A DNA stretch of 64,000 bases from Phoronis australis (taxonomy: Eukaryota > Phoronida > Phoronidae): contig NMRA01000420.1 in NCBI GenBank assembly GCA_002633005.1, positions 208,318-272,317 of the forward strand. Reading direction: 5' to 3'. Under the pieces are notes generated by a model, which made no database searches, was not told the origin of the DNA, and saw nothing but the letters and a program-made list of their open reading frames with translations. Positions 33,101 to 44,280 of this stretch are shown piece by piece (position 1 is the stretch's first letter; each line of letters begins with the position of its first letter). Made by a program: the position numbers and the translations under genes.

Positions 33101-36100
33101 GGAGTTCCCAATTTTACCATATGTCCATGTATCTCATTTTTAGTCATATTGCTTTGCACAACTAGTGTCATTTGTGTATTGGTATTTACGGTCAACATCT
33201 TAATGAAAGGGAATCAAAACGGTTTTACAGCAAGTTTTGTCTGTCCCCTTCTCGTATAATGTGTCCTGTGTTTGGCAGGTGAAGTTGACGATGAGAATGA
33301 CGTGCCTCAAGACAGGGACTGGTATGATTACTGGAGATTGTTGTTTGCCAAGGTCTCTATTGACGACATCGACAAGTACGAGAAACAGTATAAAGGTGAG
33401 AGGTCCCTATTGGCTCCTGCTCCTATTGCAAAACCTGGAAAATGGTGAAAATGATTTTCATGCCTGGAGAACTTATAGAAGAGTAAAGGGTCATGAAAAT
33501 GAACAACTCCTCTCTTTGTCATACTGCGAGTTAGTGTACTCAATATCCAAACAACTCTGTGGGATGACTAGCTTATGGAAAATAAAAAAATTATGTCAGG
33601 GCCGTCAGCAGGCCAAAATATTCTCTTCTGATGATCAAAAATTCATCTTCACTGTTAGAATTAGTTTCAACCCACACAGAATTGGTGTTTACCAGGCTGG
33701 GAATGGAGTTCTTGGTGACAGGGTATGGGCATCATTCCCCTTATTTGAGCAGGGGCCTGTTGCAGTGGCTACAAACAGTTTGTTACTACAAGTTCCTCCT
33801 TAGTTCTCCGTCAAGTAGAGGCAGATTTAAGCCATACATAGCACCATCTTTAATAACATCTGTTTGGTGAAGAAAATCATTTTAGAACTTTACATATTGC
33901 AACTTAGTATTCCTAGTTTTATGCTATTGCAGTTTGGACTGACTGGAATTCCAGAATTAATCGAGTTCTCAACTGAATTCAATTCTTTATTGTGCTACCA
34001 CTCCATCACTTGTAATAAACTGACCCATATCCTGCCTCACATCGAGGCTGTGTGGCATATATTGACTCTACTTTGTGGGGATGTCAAATTTTCAGTTATA
34101 AAATGCTCTAATGCCATGTATCAGCATGAATTGAAACTCATTCTAGCTGCAATGGCTGGACTATAATTCGTGATCATTGAAGTACAAAGTTTGGACCTGG
34201 TGAGGGAAATTTGGTGTGATTTTATGCGTTGCAGATGTTTCGATTTGAGATATCAAGAACCCTGGTGGATTGGAAGGCGCAATTTACACCTGACACCCAT
34301 GTTTCAGATATTATTTCTCTTGTTACTAAGTGCTTGGAACTTCTTTTGGCAAGATTATTTTAAGCTTTCAATTATTTCGGGAGTTTATGTAGACATCGCT
34401 TCACTGTTTGTCACTTAGGATCTTAGCAGAGGCTTCAATGCTGCGATTTTTGAGCCGAATGTCTGCCCATTCCCTTCTGAAAAATATTTAAAAATCATGT
34501 AAAATTACCCTTTATCAGGTCCACAAACTCTCCTCCATCGTTTAAAAATCTCATCAAGACTATAATCACTTTAACTCACTCAGACCCTCGACTTCAGAAA
34601 GTTTGGCTGCGAAGATCCTTGCCTCTTAGGCGTACAATTGTAGTGTATACAGCCTCAATGTGGAGAACAGAATTTGGAGTATTATATCACAAGTGCAGAA
34701 ATGATCACATAGTATTGAGTAATTAAAAGGAAAATCATTCTTGGAAGTTCCGAGTGCACTACTGGAAACCCTTATGTCTAGACCTATCCATTTACGAGAA
34801 AAACACGTTTCTGTGGTATTAAGCATTGATTTGAAACGAGCACAAAACATTACTTTTGGCTGCTTGAGGTTGGGCCAGTGAAAAGTGGTAGCAGGAGGTG
34901 GAATTGGTGGTGATGGGGTGGGACTTTGGGAAAATTTTCCCCTCACCCAAAAATTCCCATCTCAGAAGGCACAGGTACCTTTCCCCTCAATGAGGATTCC
35001 GCTTAGATATTTTACAGAAAAATAATTGTTTCAGGTGTTTCGTGGCTGATCAGTTTGGTACAGAAATAGTAAATCCCAATTATTATTTTATGACCACTAC
35101 ACAGAAAAACATTTGTTATTAATAAAGTTTAGTATTTTGTCAGTGGTATTTTTTCATTGTTTTTGAAAAACTTGAAGCAAAATTGTATATTTCTGCCACA
35201 CTGAATATGCTGAATAGATGACAAATTACTGTACATTTGCTTAAAAATTAGTCGCAACAGATTCCAACTTGAAACTTTTGAAAGAGGGAGCTCTTCATCT
35301 TTGAATCCCTTAGTAGTAAGTAAATTGAGAGCCAAAGGCGCAAATGTGAGAGAATGGTGGGGTTTGGAGGCGTGCCCCCAGAAAAAAAACTGGAACATGT
35401 TCAGTTACCCCATCTATAGGGTTTATCGTAAACTACTAAAGCAGTCAGACTGTTTTTTCCGAGAATGCGGAAACCAGCATATCACATACAGCAAAAAATA
35501 GGATCGAAAGTCATATGTTATTAATATTTGTGACCAACAATTCAGGGCAAGACTTCTGATCAGTTCGGCGAGAAATCATGAAGCTTTCATGAATTCTCAT
35601 TAAAGCGGGAGATTTGAAGCCTCTGTTATAAAGACGTTTTTCTTTCTTGTAGGTTCTGATGAAGAACTTGCAGACTTGCAAGCTGCTTATCTAGAATGCA
35701 GAGGAGACATGGACGCTATAATTGAGTCAGTCTTATGTGCCACTGTTAATGATGAGACTCGCTTTAGGAAGATTCTGACCAAGCTGATTAAGTCTCAAGA
35801 ACTGCCTGATTACCCCGAGTTTAGCAAAGAAACCACGACAAAGAAAAAGGCTAGACGGAAGAAAGTGAGTTGAAGCCCAAGAACAAGATGGGATGAAATA
35901 GATACGATTGTGTATGCATCAAAAAGAATCTAGCAAAAATCTGTTTCCCCTGTCATTATGATTAACATCGCTTGCAGATCGACTGAAATGCATTCCTTAC
36001 TTTCAAGTGAATGTGTTTTCGTTCCTGCTTATTGGGTATATTGTTATTTTCTTTTGTCGACGTATTCTGATGTCTGGCAAATGGGTTTCTATTAAGGAGA

Positions 36101-37555
36101 CGACGTTGATTTTTGGACAGGTCCAACTACTGCGGTGCCCCCTAGTGACATTTTTTACATCCTCAGTCATACATCCTAAACCCCTAGCAAGATCTTTTGA
36201 GAAATATGACAAGTGTATTCTTATGAACTTGGCAACAGATGACAAACTTCCTTCAGATGGATCCGACTAATGTTGTGCCTGGTGGTGACAATGATGTTTT
36301 TTTTACATTTGCCTCTGTATATGTAGAGTTCCTGGGTGGATTTTCATGAAATTTGGCAGATATGTTTTATAAAGGAGTTGACCAGGTCTTCCCATTTTCG
36401 GATGGGCTTGTCATATTCTGCAACACCAAGTGGGTGCATTTCTGCTTTCCATTGCTCTTGTGATGTAAGGTAACGTTAAGACGAGGTTTTATGATTGGGG
36501 AACTTGAGGAGTTATGATTGGGAAACTTGGAGTGTTTTGATTGGGGAACTTGACGTGTTAGGATTGGGGAACTTGAGGCGTTGTGATTGGGAACTTGAGG
36601 TTATTTTCTATGAAATCAATACTTTTGGCATGAACAACAACACTGTACCCAAGTTAGACATCAGGAAGAATTTTGTTGATTAAGGGAGTATATATTGATC
36701 TTACCTAAAATCCTGTTTGGGTCACAAACGGGACGAAACCACAAGATATTGCCATGTTTGAATATGGATGTTTTAAATTTGAAGTGACAGAGGAAGTAAA
36801 CTAGTGCCAAGTTTACATTTTATTAGAAGTGCAGATTTTGGGCAGAAATGTCTATTATTTCTCTGTGAAAGTACACACACACATTAAATAAGTGTTTTAA
36901 GGCTTGTACGTGTTTGGCCTGCTGGTGACATCCGACCACTGTTACATGCCACCGACCCCTGTTTCATGCAACCTTCCACTGTTTCATGCCACCGACCCGT
37001 TTCATGCCACCGACCCCTGTTTCATGCAGCCAACCCCTGTTTCATGCAGCCAACCACTGTTTCATGCAACCAACCACTTTTTCATGCAACCAACCACTGT
37101 TCCTTGCAACCAATCACTGTTTTTATGCAACCAACCACTGTTTCATACCACCGACCACTGTTTCATGCAACCAACCACTGTTTCATGCCACCGAGCAGTT
37201 TCAGGCAACCGATCTCTGTTTCGTGCCACCGACCAGTTTCATGCTACCGACCCCTGTTTCATGCAACTGACCTCTGTTTCATGTAACTGACCTCTGTTTC
37301 ATGCATCCAATTGCTGTTTTCTAGGCTGATGCTGAAGCTGCCGAGGCAGAGGAAGCAGCTAAAGAGCTGGGCATGATTGGAGGTCAAGGGTCACTAGAGG
37401 CATTGATTCTTAGGAACCAACAGTCAAGGAAGGCAGAGTTCGGTAATATCATTGCTAGTCTGGAAGCTAAGTATAGTCAGGAAGATGGGAGTTCGTCGCG
37501 ATCTGGCAAGGCACGAACAGGAAAGAGCAGGACTGGGAAAGGAAAGAAAAAGTAA
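27014..37555 (+). CDS. DNAJC9: DNAJC9, histone-binding J-domain co-chaperone (five exons)
   Basis: Joined exons 27014-27107, 29970-30122, 33279-33395, 35653-35864 and 37325-37555 give a 268-aa protein (human DNAJC9 is about 260 aa). Phases are 1, 1, 1 and 0, and every junction has GT...AG. The N-terminus [20 protein letters not shown] and the J domain (about residues 17-83) with His44-Pro45-Asp46 match DNAJC9; HPD stimulates Hsp70 ATPase activity. After it come [15 protein letters not shown], the [20 protein letters not shown] helix region, SLEAKY near the end and a Lys-rich tail. In vertebrates DNAJC9 is nuclear, binds H3-H4 and recruits Hsp70 to histones. Exon 2 occurs twice in this sequence (also 32295-32447); only one copy should be used. 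Confidence 0.93.
27400..27446. repeat. GA-rich tract and short duplication
   Basis: Two copies of ATTGGGTGAACACTC (27358 and 27388) precede an AGAG/GGGAGGGA run. Confidence 0.8.
27966..28470. repeat. Diverged inverted repeat (about 245 bp arms)
   Basis: 27966-28210 is the reverse complement of 28215-28470 at roughly 80% identity. Shared strings include GCTTCACTTCAGC, ATAGCATTTACGGTGTCCTGCTCC and its partner, and GGTTACGA / TCGTAACC at the centre. A single N at 27965 marks the left edge. It sits just 5' of a Penelope-like fragment, an element class that often carries inverted terminal sequence. Confidence 0.7.
28528..29180 (+). pseudogene. Penelope-like element 3' fragment, GIY-YIG part, copy 1 (broken)
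   Basis: Frames carry [37 protein letters not shown] and [11 protein letters not shown], then the broken remains of the [16 protein letters not shown]-type endonuclease start and a [17 protein letters not shown] stretch. The intact form is at 57302-57757. A deletion near 28976 removes LQNGA, and stops or frameshifts break the frame. The reverse-transcriptase core is absent, so this is a 5'-truncated insertion in intron 1. Confidence 0.7.
29970..30122 (+). CDS. DNAJC9: DNAJC9 exon 2 (HPD-containing), copy A
   Basis: 153 nt, residues 32-82, phase 1 at both ends, from TTTTCAG| to GACAG|GTGAGT. It encodes [16 protein letters not shown] and the end of the J domain ([11 protein letters not shown]). 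Confidence 0.92.
30095..30475 (+). repeat. Minisatellite built from the exon 2 end and its splice donor, copy A
   Basis: About nine units of 36-39 bp read roughly GACAAGAGGGGGCTGTATGATGAGACAG followed by GTGGGTGACTC. The first part is the last coding segment of exon 2 and the second is its 5' splice site. The final unit also repeats the upstream exon stretch GTGTATRTCATACTGTC. Donor-like versions seen are GTGAGT, GTGGAT, GTGGGT and GTAGGT. Confidence 0.9.
30821..31480 (+). pseudogene. Penelope-like element 3' fragment, copy 2 (broken)
   Basis: Same fragment as at 28528-29180, within the second 2.3 kb repeat. It retains more of the domain, including [14 protein letters not shown] and [15 protein letters not shown], but the frame is cut by a stop after YLDV (31072) and another before ECLRS. 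AATAAA near 31723 may be its old 3' end. Confidence 0.7.
32295..32447 (+). CDS. DNAJC9: DNAJC9 exon 2, copy B (probable allelic duplicate)
   Basis: Identical in length and phase to the copy at 29970, with intact acceptor and donor. Because exon 2 is phase-symmetric, a transcript using both would stay in frame and duplicate 51 residues of the J domain, which is not expected of a working DNAJC9. I read it as the other haplotype. Confidence 0.7.
32420..32800 (+). repeat. Minisatellite built from the exon 2 end, copy B
   Basis: Same array as at 30095-30475 with a few substitutions and one added G, and the same donor-like variants. Confidence 0.9.
33279..33395 (+). CDS. DNAJC9: DNAJC9 exon 3
   Basis: 117 nt, phase 1 to 1, from GGCAG| to TAAAG|GTGAG. 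Encodes the stretch [20 protein letters not shown] and KYEKQYKG, a DNAJC9 signature after the J domain. Confidence 0.92.
33396..35652 (+). other. DNAJC9: DNAJC9 intron 3
   Basis: About 2.26 kb without a recognised gene or repeat. The acceptor is TTTCTTGTAG. Confidence 0.7.
35653..35864 (+). CDS. DNAJC9: DNAJC9 exon 4
   Basis: 212 nt, phase 1 in and phase 0 out (AAGAAA|GTGAGT). Encodes [27 protein letters not shown], a histone-binding helical region in the family, and a Lys/Arg run KKKARRKK. Confidence 0.92.
36491..36604 (+). repeat. Short minisatellite (GATTGGGGAACTTGAGG)
   Basis: Five imperfect copies of GATTGGGGAACTTGAGGNGTTNT, about 22-27 bp each. Confidence 0.85.
36943..37315 (+). repeat. 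Minisatellite (TTTCATGCAACCAACCACTG) abutting exon 5
   Basis: About nineteen imperfect copies of a 17-21 bp unit, varying as CCACCGACC, CAACCAACC or CAACTGACC with TTTCATG. The array ends about 10 bp before the AG of exon 5, so its last units serve as the branch-point and pyrimidine region. Confidence 0.9.
37325..37555 (+). CDS. DNAJC9: DNAJC9 exon 5 (last)
   Basis: Starts after TTTTCTAG| in phase 0 and ends at TAA 37553-37555. Encodes an Ala/Glu-rich helix, [33 protein letters not shown] and a basic Lys/Gly tail, as in the family. Confidence 0.92.
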   Translation, partial: ADAEAAEAEEAAKELGMIGGQGSLEALILRNQQSRKAEFGNIIASLEAKYSQEDGSSSRSGKARTGKSRTGKGKKK

Positions 37556-37701
37556 ACCCGAAGTTTGATAATCGTGTTGCTAAGCAACAGAACTGTGTAA
37601 ATAGATTGATTGGTGCCTGTACAGTATATAGCCTTGTCTTTGGTCAGCACTGTTTTGAGATATACCTCCAGCTGAGATATGAATCTGCGCTTATTTATGT
37701 A

Positions 37702-37707
37702 AATAAA
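37702..37707 (+). terminator. DNAJC9: Probable DNAJC9 poly(A) signal
   Basis: AATAAA about 150 bp after the stop codon. Confidence 0.55.
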
Positions 37708-38191
37708 TAATTGAATATTGAATCGCGTTGATTGGTGAGATAAATGAATATGAAGAAATAACCCAATGATCATCTAAATACTGCAGAAGTGCAATTGCTG
37801 ACCATGAAAACAACTCATTTTCAACCTAACAATTACAGCTGACTTTGGCTATATCGCTCATTGGAGGAAATCTTGCACAATGAATATTCTTAAAAGACTA
37901 AGGTAGAGAACAACCAATTTCTTTATTTTTAAGCATCGCTCCACATGAAAATTTGTCAACTAACCCACTGTAACTGGTCTTATAAATACCAACCAACACC
38001 TTCCCTATTCAATATATTCCCTTTGCCTTGTTTTCAGATACGAAATTGTTTATTTCATGTTTTGGTATTCCTCAGCATTGTATGTTGATTTTGTCTGATT
38101 GGTCATGATTGCATGAGCACCTACTTAGAACTAATGTGTAGCGCTCATGATGGTGTCCTATCCCTTGAAATTTCTAAAAATGAAATGCTCT

Positions 38192-40779
38192 GATACGCTG
38201 TAAAATGTAACAATTTCGTAAAATGTAACAACTGTTAATTTTATGTCATTGTTACTAAAATTTGCTACATTTTATGTAATTGTTACAATTTACGTGGAAT
38301 GCACATGCAGAGATGTACCATTCACAGTTACATTTTACGAAAGGGACGTCATATTTCGTGATTTTGCATGGTATTTGTCACACGCAGAAAAACGGTTCAT
38401 ATACTTAACGCCTTCTTTCTCGGATTTCATGAGTGAAATTTTATCAAATGTGCCAGCTCGAATTTATAAATGTGTCCCTATGTGTTTTCCATTGCTTTTA
38501 TTAAAATGAGTAGTTTCTTGGTATAGTTAAAAATGTACCCCGTACAGTTTCAACTCCACTAGGCGAAAGGAGTTTCCAGGATCAGGTAACACGTTTTTAT
38601 TGTTAAAGCGTGCTTGCAATCTTTTGTTGGCGCTCACAGGTCACACCCAATTGTGTGTCCGGCATTACAGTAAACACACTTCTGTACCCAGTAAACACAA
38701 CTGAAACAATGTCATCGTATTCTAATATTTATGGTATTTCTTTAGAAACAAACGTTAAAAACATTTTTTTTTCACGGAGAATTCAATTTCGGAAGTCAAT
38801 TTGATAGAAAAATTACCCGTTTTAGTCCACGATAGTTTGATTTATTTCAGTCAGTGTTTTATTGCCTCGGTGTCGTTGCTAATGCTCCACACAAAAGGGA
38901 CAAGACCAAAGTTTCTGATGGCGACGGGTTCTGTCTACCACCTTAGTTACGAATGACAATTTCTTAAAGACGTGGTGGAAGGAAATAAAAGCACGGCGCT
39001 GCGGTCAAGTTGACAGATTTTGCCAGTGCAAAAGCAAAAGATCGCCTTTGAGAAGGGAGAGCCAATACTTTAAAAAAGTGGCGGCATAGTAACGTGCTTT
39101 AAACAGGTAAAAGCTGAAAGAAATACTTGTTCGTATGATGCCAAACCTGTCTGAAATGGTGGTAAAAGCTGATCACACCGTGACGTGTATACGTAAAAAT
39201 GGGAGGGGAAGATGGGAAATAGAAAGAAAATATTTTGCCACTTTGAAAGGACTCGAACATTTTGCTCATACCGGGTCTAGGTCGATAGTTTGAATGGGCA
39301 ATGGTCCGAAAAAAGCTGACTGTCGGCCTTTCGGACAACAAAAACATGCACTTTCCCTTTCTATTATCTTAAGATAAAAAATCAATTATAATTGCTACTT
39401 GGTCAATGTTCGTGCTGACTTCGACGTTAGCCGTTTTTATTCCTTACAACCCACTTTCATTGAAACCTAGTTCAAATCACTCGGTTAAATCACTGAATAT
39501 TGGAGCGCGTTTCGCATAAAATTGTTGCGCGTTTTGTATGTCCTTTACAAGCTATTCTAATGACCCGATGACCGCCGACTAGTCGCCAGTTCAACTTGAA
39601 GCAATTTTTGAACTTGCATCGAGGAACGAGCCCCAGTTCTTTGAAAAGGAACGTTTTCAACAATAGGCAAAAATGATAACACGGTGGGTATCCTCACGTT
39701 TAGATGTAAGTCGCAAGTAAAAGATTACAGTCTGAATTCAGTTCTTCATGACAAACTTTAGACGGATACAGTTATATTTACAAACAATACCGTGCTTGCT
39801 GACAGATCAGAAATAATCAGTTTTTGAAATGGCGCACGTCTAAACAAGAATTTTAATCTGAACCTCCTCGTTTCCAAAAAGTAGGCCTACTCTGCATCCA
39901 CAGCTGTCATGACTTTTCTCACAATATCGTTAAGGCTGAACATAGGAACCCTTTAAGCACTCGCTGTCCATTATGGAAATCCCGATGACGACATTGAACC
40001 ATAAATGAGATGATTTTAAAACCATGATGTTTTAGCACTTTGCTAAGAAATGTATTATTTACATTGCATTGTGTCCCTGCTAAATAAATTTAGAAATAAT
40101 AATAATAACAATAATAATAATAACAACAGTGATAACGATATCGATAACGTGTAATAGTAGTTAAAGTGGTGAAAGTAGTAATAGCAGTAACAGTAGTACT
40201 GATAATAATAGCAGTAATGGTAATGTAATAGTAATAAAATGACAATGGGTAGCTAGCTTTATGCCGAGTCAGCCGGGAGGGCATTCTTATAAAAGAGGTA
40301 TACGAAAAAATGCTGCCCAAAAGGGTGTTTTTTTCACAGCAAAAATACTCAGTCTCCAAGATGGTGCCATTTTCAACAAAATGTTATCTAAAAGGGTGCC
40401 TATTCTGAATTTCTGGTACAGAACTGTTCGAAAATATGAATTTTTACACAAAATTAGTCTCTAAATGGGTCACTTTTTGTCCGAGCCCATTCCGGGTAGG
40501 AATTCAAATTTTTCGGGCGGCACCCCTCGTCCAAAAATGCTCGAGTATCCCCCTGCCGTGTCAGATACCACTTGTCCTTGGTTTTGGTAGTTTTCTTTGT
40601 AATATGACGTTGGTTTCGTAAAACGTAACAATGGTACATTTCTCGCATGTGCATTCGACGTAAAATGTAACAACTACGTTTAATGTATCAACTCGTTACA
40701 TTTTAGGAGAGGCTTAGACAATGACATAAAACGCAACAGATATTACGTTTTACGAGATTGTTACATTTTACGGCATATC
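38192..40779 (-). mobile_element. Long-TIR DNA element, copy 2 (about 2.59 kb, inverted)
   Basis: Ends read GATACGCTGTAAAATGTAAC on the left and, inward from the right, GATATGCCGTAAAATGTAAC, each followed by repeated CGTAAAATGTAACA-like motifs. The body is the reverse complement of 11018-13677, including the AAGGGTGCC and GGTGCCATTTT stretches. No transposase was recognised. About 24.5 kb containing Gbx and DNAJC9 lies between the two copies. Confidence 0.8.
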
Positions 40780-40992
40780 CATGCTCTCTTTTGCACACGT
40801 TTCCCAAGCTACCTCTGGTTGATCCTCAAGCCAGTTCTTGGCGCTTTTCTTACCTAAAGGGTATAGAGTGCTAAACTTGGATCAACAAAGCCGTTCGCCA
40901 CAATAGCGACAAGAGCAACACAGAGCGTTGAAATGCGCCCACAATTGCACCGTATACGGTATCCTTCTATGGTTGTTTATTGGTACCATAAA

Positions 40993-41008
40993 GTGGCCAG
41001 TAGAGGGC
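40993..41008 (+). promoter_or_regulatory. CTCF-like core outside the array
   Basis: GGCCAGTAGAGGGCAT resembles the CCASYAGRKGGC core. It lies 300 bp before the tandem array. Confidence 0.3.
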
Positions 41009-42351
41009 ATATATGTAGTATGTTGTACTTTGCAAAATGGAAAGGTATGATCATTGTCTCCTCAATAGGCTAGGGACAAAATGTGAGTGATCTTCATAAT
41101 ACAAGCACATCCTATACATCAGTTGCTTAAACCACCACAGAAACATAGAATTAAAAACAAATTTACCAACATACGAGATTAGTACAGCATTAGAATGCCA
41201 GAAACAAATTTCTACTTGGAACTTTTCCTTCATAGTCACGAAGTAACACAAAGTATACACCTGAAGACCTATGAAAATACAGATGTCAATGTAAAATACT
41301 AAAATTGCCACTAGAGGCATACCGGTAGTCAGAATCATCCTAAAGTCGTCATCGTCCGTTGTCAACATCACATCAATACACTTGCTAAATTTAGTAAAGA
41401 TCCTACAAACGGTTTGGGAGATACAGCCATGGGCGCAAAAAAAAAAAACTGCCACTAGGAGGCGCCACAGTAGTCCAAATCATCTGAAAATCATTGTCAG
41501 CTGTCTTCCTTATAGTAAGCACATACACGCCAATTTTCACAATCATCCTTTGAGCGGTTTGGTTGATAGAGGGGTGGACTCGAAAACACTAAAAATGGCC
41601 ACTAGGTGGCGCAAACTATGTCGAATCCATCTGACAACGGGATGATAGCGTCATCTCACTAATAGGTGCCTACACTCATACCAAATTTCATGAAAATCCG
41701 TTCAGGACTTTTGAAGATGACAAAGGTAAGCGTAAAAAACTAAAATTGCCACTAGGGGGCACACCGGTAGTCGGATCCGTCCAAAAGTCGTCATCTTCCG
41801 TTGTTAACATCATATTAACATACTTACACAATTTCGTAAAGATCCTGCGAACGGTTTAGGAGATACAGCCATAGGCGCAAAAAAAAAACAAAAGTGCCAC
41901 TAGGAGACGCCACAGTAGTCGAAATCGTCGGAAAATCATCGTCAACCGTCCTCTACATAGTAAGTATATACATGCCAATTTTCACAATCATCCTTTGAGC
42001 GGTTTGGTTGATAGAGAGGTGGACTCGAAAACACTAAAAATGGCCACTAGGTGGCGCAAACTATGTCGAATCCATCTGAAAACGGGAGGATAGCGTCATC
42101 TCACTACGAATAGGTGTCTACATACCAAATTTCAGTCATGAAAATCCGTTCAGGACTTTTGAAGATACAAACATGGGTAAGCGTAAAAAACTAAAATTAC
42201 CACTAGGGGGCACACCGGTAGTCGGATCCGTCCGAAAGTTCGCACACGCCGTCCCATTCATGAATGGAACATATGTGCCAAATTTCATGAACGTATGTCA
42301 AAGGGTTTCGGAGATAAAGCAGCGGACGCCGGACGTCGGACGGACTCCGCC

Positions 42352-42400
42352 CGGACGGACGGACGGACGGCCGGCCGGCCGGCCGGACGGACGGACGGAG
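42352..42400. repeat. GGAC/GGCC simple repeat
   Basis: GGACGGACGGACGG, then (GGCC)n, then GGAC repeats: very GC-rich against an AT-rich surround. Confidence 0.95.
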
Positions 42401-42411
42401 ATGACGGCATA

Positions 42412-42441
42412 ATGCGTCCACATATAAATATGTGGGCGCAT
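42412..42441. repeat. Terminal hairpin of the array element
   Basis: ATGCGTCCACATAT and ATATGTGGGCGCAT are inverted copies 2 bp apart, with one mismatch. Confidence 0.8.
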
Positions 42442-42449
42442 AAAAATGT

Positions 42450-44010
42450 GCTAGCTTCAAGTAAAATGTAGGTACCAGCATCACCACTGAGGGATCGTAG
42501 AAGTACAGAAATTCATGGCCTTAATAGGTAAACGCTCTTATTGGCGGTAGTCTGTTCTCGCGTCAGACGTCAGTTGGTGTAAAAGATGTCCCAGGCTCAT
42601 GGCCGGCAGTGAGGAAAGCACATGTGTGTACACTATCCTGCATCCATCTGCAGATGAAGCCATAAACACCATTTTGAGTCTAAACACGGTAAACACGCGA
42701 ATTTTTTATCGGGTCAGGATCTTCCCGGCTGAAGGTGTCTGGCATGAGGAAAGAAGTGCCTAACAATCTTATTGTATAATTTCGCGATTTTTAATATGAA
42801 GCCGGTTATATTGGATTTTTGTGCTTTGGCCTCACTGCCTTGAGCCTGGATCGGCATCTTTTACATCAACTGACGCCTGACGCGAGATCAGCCTGCCGCC
42901 AATTAGAGCATTTAAAAAATTGTCTCGGCGAGGAAAATTTGCTGCAAGATACTCCAAATTCAGAATATAGGTACTATAAGCACATTTTATCTATAAAAAA
43001 GCTGCAGTCGGGGACAAAAACTCGTTTTCGGTTATTGGCTTGTGAGCAACAGGAAGATTCGTCAATTTTGGTCGCCCGACTTTGCGGCCGTGACTGAAAA
43101 TTTGTCGCAAAAACTTATTAGAACTTGAGTACTCCACCTGATAAGAATGACCCAGTATTTGACAAACTCTTATGGCGTAAGACCCCATAAAGAAATCAAA
43201 TTTGGTGGTATAGAAAATCTTACAGTGCAAGGTTCCCACAGGCTCTGGGTAATAAGAGACCAAATAACTTGAAAATGTTGGGAACTGAACGGCATGAACA
43301 GAAACACAGGGCAGCATTAACAGCGTAAGTTCTTTTTTCTCTTAAACATTATTACGTTCGCACGACCTCAGTTCTTTTGTAAACTCTAACGTCACAATTC
43401 TTTTCGTTACAATATGGACAGTCATGTACCTAGAACAAGGTGCCCGGTTGATTTTTTCAGTATTCACCATAAAAAGGAAGACAAGACAATATACTTCAAC
43501 ACTAGCAGACCAGCACTTTGTGTCTCTCTTGATGTGAAAAGTGGGGTTATGCGGTTCATGAGAACAGAATTACACGCGCGCAGTTGGCAAGGAAAGATCT
43601 GGGTTAATGAGAAAGGTACACGTGCACGCTGTTAAAGAGACGGTGTGAGGAATCAGCGGAGAAAGCTGTCTACTTTGTCAACCCTCACTGAGTAACTGAC
43701 AGGACGTAGTAATTATAGACTTCAACGAACAGATTTTTTTACTACCAACTAACTGTGTTTGACACTGCCTAAAGTAACGATATTGTCACCTAGAAGTTTA
43801 CCATATCGTGAAAATAAAGCAGTGTTGTTACCATTTTGTCCATACCTTTCAGTTCATTTGTTTGTGAGGAATCGTCAGTTGTTATTACCACAGGAACACC
43901 CAGCCCTCCACGGGGCTTATAAGTCACTTTAGATACATGATACAAGAAAGAAAAGACAAGTGTACACGCATTGCAAAAGGACCAGAAAAAGAAGGCCGGG
44001 ATAAAAGTGA
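42450..44010. other. Unassigned stretch
   Basis: No gene was recognised. One open frame at 43414-43635 has amino-acid variety like a real exon but no family match. Confidence 0.35.
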
Positions 44011-44280
44011 TCATAAATAAATATGATATTTTCTTATTTCAAAAATATTTTTGATGAAAACTGAAGTTTTTCTAATAACATCTTTTTGCATGATTGTAAT
44101 TAATTTACTTTCATAGCTTTCTGCACGGAATCGTGGATATTTAATCTCAACTTGACAGTAAAAGGTGTTTCTGGCCTCTAAGAAAAGCGCCGGACACTCA
44201 AATAGAAAATGTAGTTCAGTTTCCATAACGCGAAGTTGTCGTGAGGACTCGATTGGGACCTCAGGGGTCTCACGCTCCAC
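44011..44280 (-). pseudogene. LINE reverse-transcriptase ORF, C-terminal fragment
   Basis: The 89-aa frame contains METELHFLFECPALFLEARN, followed by a Lys/Ile-rich stretch ending FIKNIFEIRKYHIYL and a stop. This E-x-HFL-x-CP...R layout is the usual C-terminal end of CR1/RTE/L1-like LINE ORF2 proteins, where the Cys/His belong to a zinc knuckle. The RT core is absent; sequence upstream for this strand runs into the gap at 44445. Confidence 0.6.

Larger units (their letters stand above)
35865..37324 (+). other. DNAJC9: DNAJC9 intron 4 with two minisatellites
   Basis: About 1.46 kb. It holds tandem repeats at 36491-36604 and 36943-37315 and one CTCF-like core on the minus strand (CACTAGGGGGCACC, near 36136-36149). 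Confidence 0.8.
41285..42441 (+). repeat. Tandem array of ~148 bp monomers, each with a CTCF-like core
   Basis: Seven cores of GCCACTAGGNGGCGC type begin at about 41307, 41451, 41597, 41748, 41896, 42042 and 42199, at spacings of 144-157 bp. Between cores each monomer shares a CCAAATTTCATGAAAATC-like and a GCGGTTTNGGAGATA-like part. Three monomers form a higher-order unit of about 445 bp (ACCGGTAGTC recurs at 41321, 41763 and 42213). The array ends in GGACGG repeats and a terminal inverted repeat at 42412-42441. It resembles a satellite-bearing non-autonomous element. Confidence 0.85.

Noticed and set aside
36904-37290. Three overlapping open frames of about 94-128 codons
   Set aside because: They are read-through of the intron 4 minisatellite, inside a DNAJC9 intron.
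43414-43635. 73-codon frame with exon-like composition
   Set aside because: No family match, weak flanking splice sites and no partner exon; kept only as a note.
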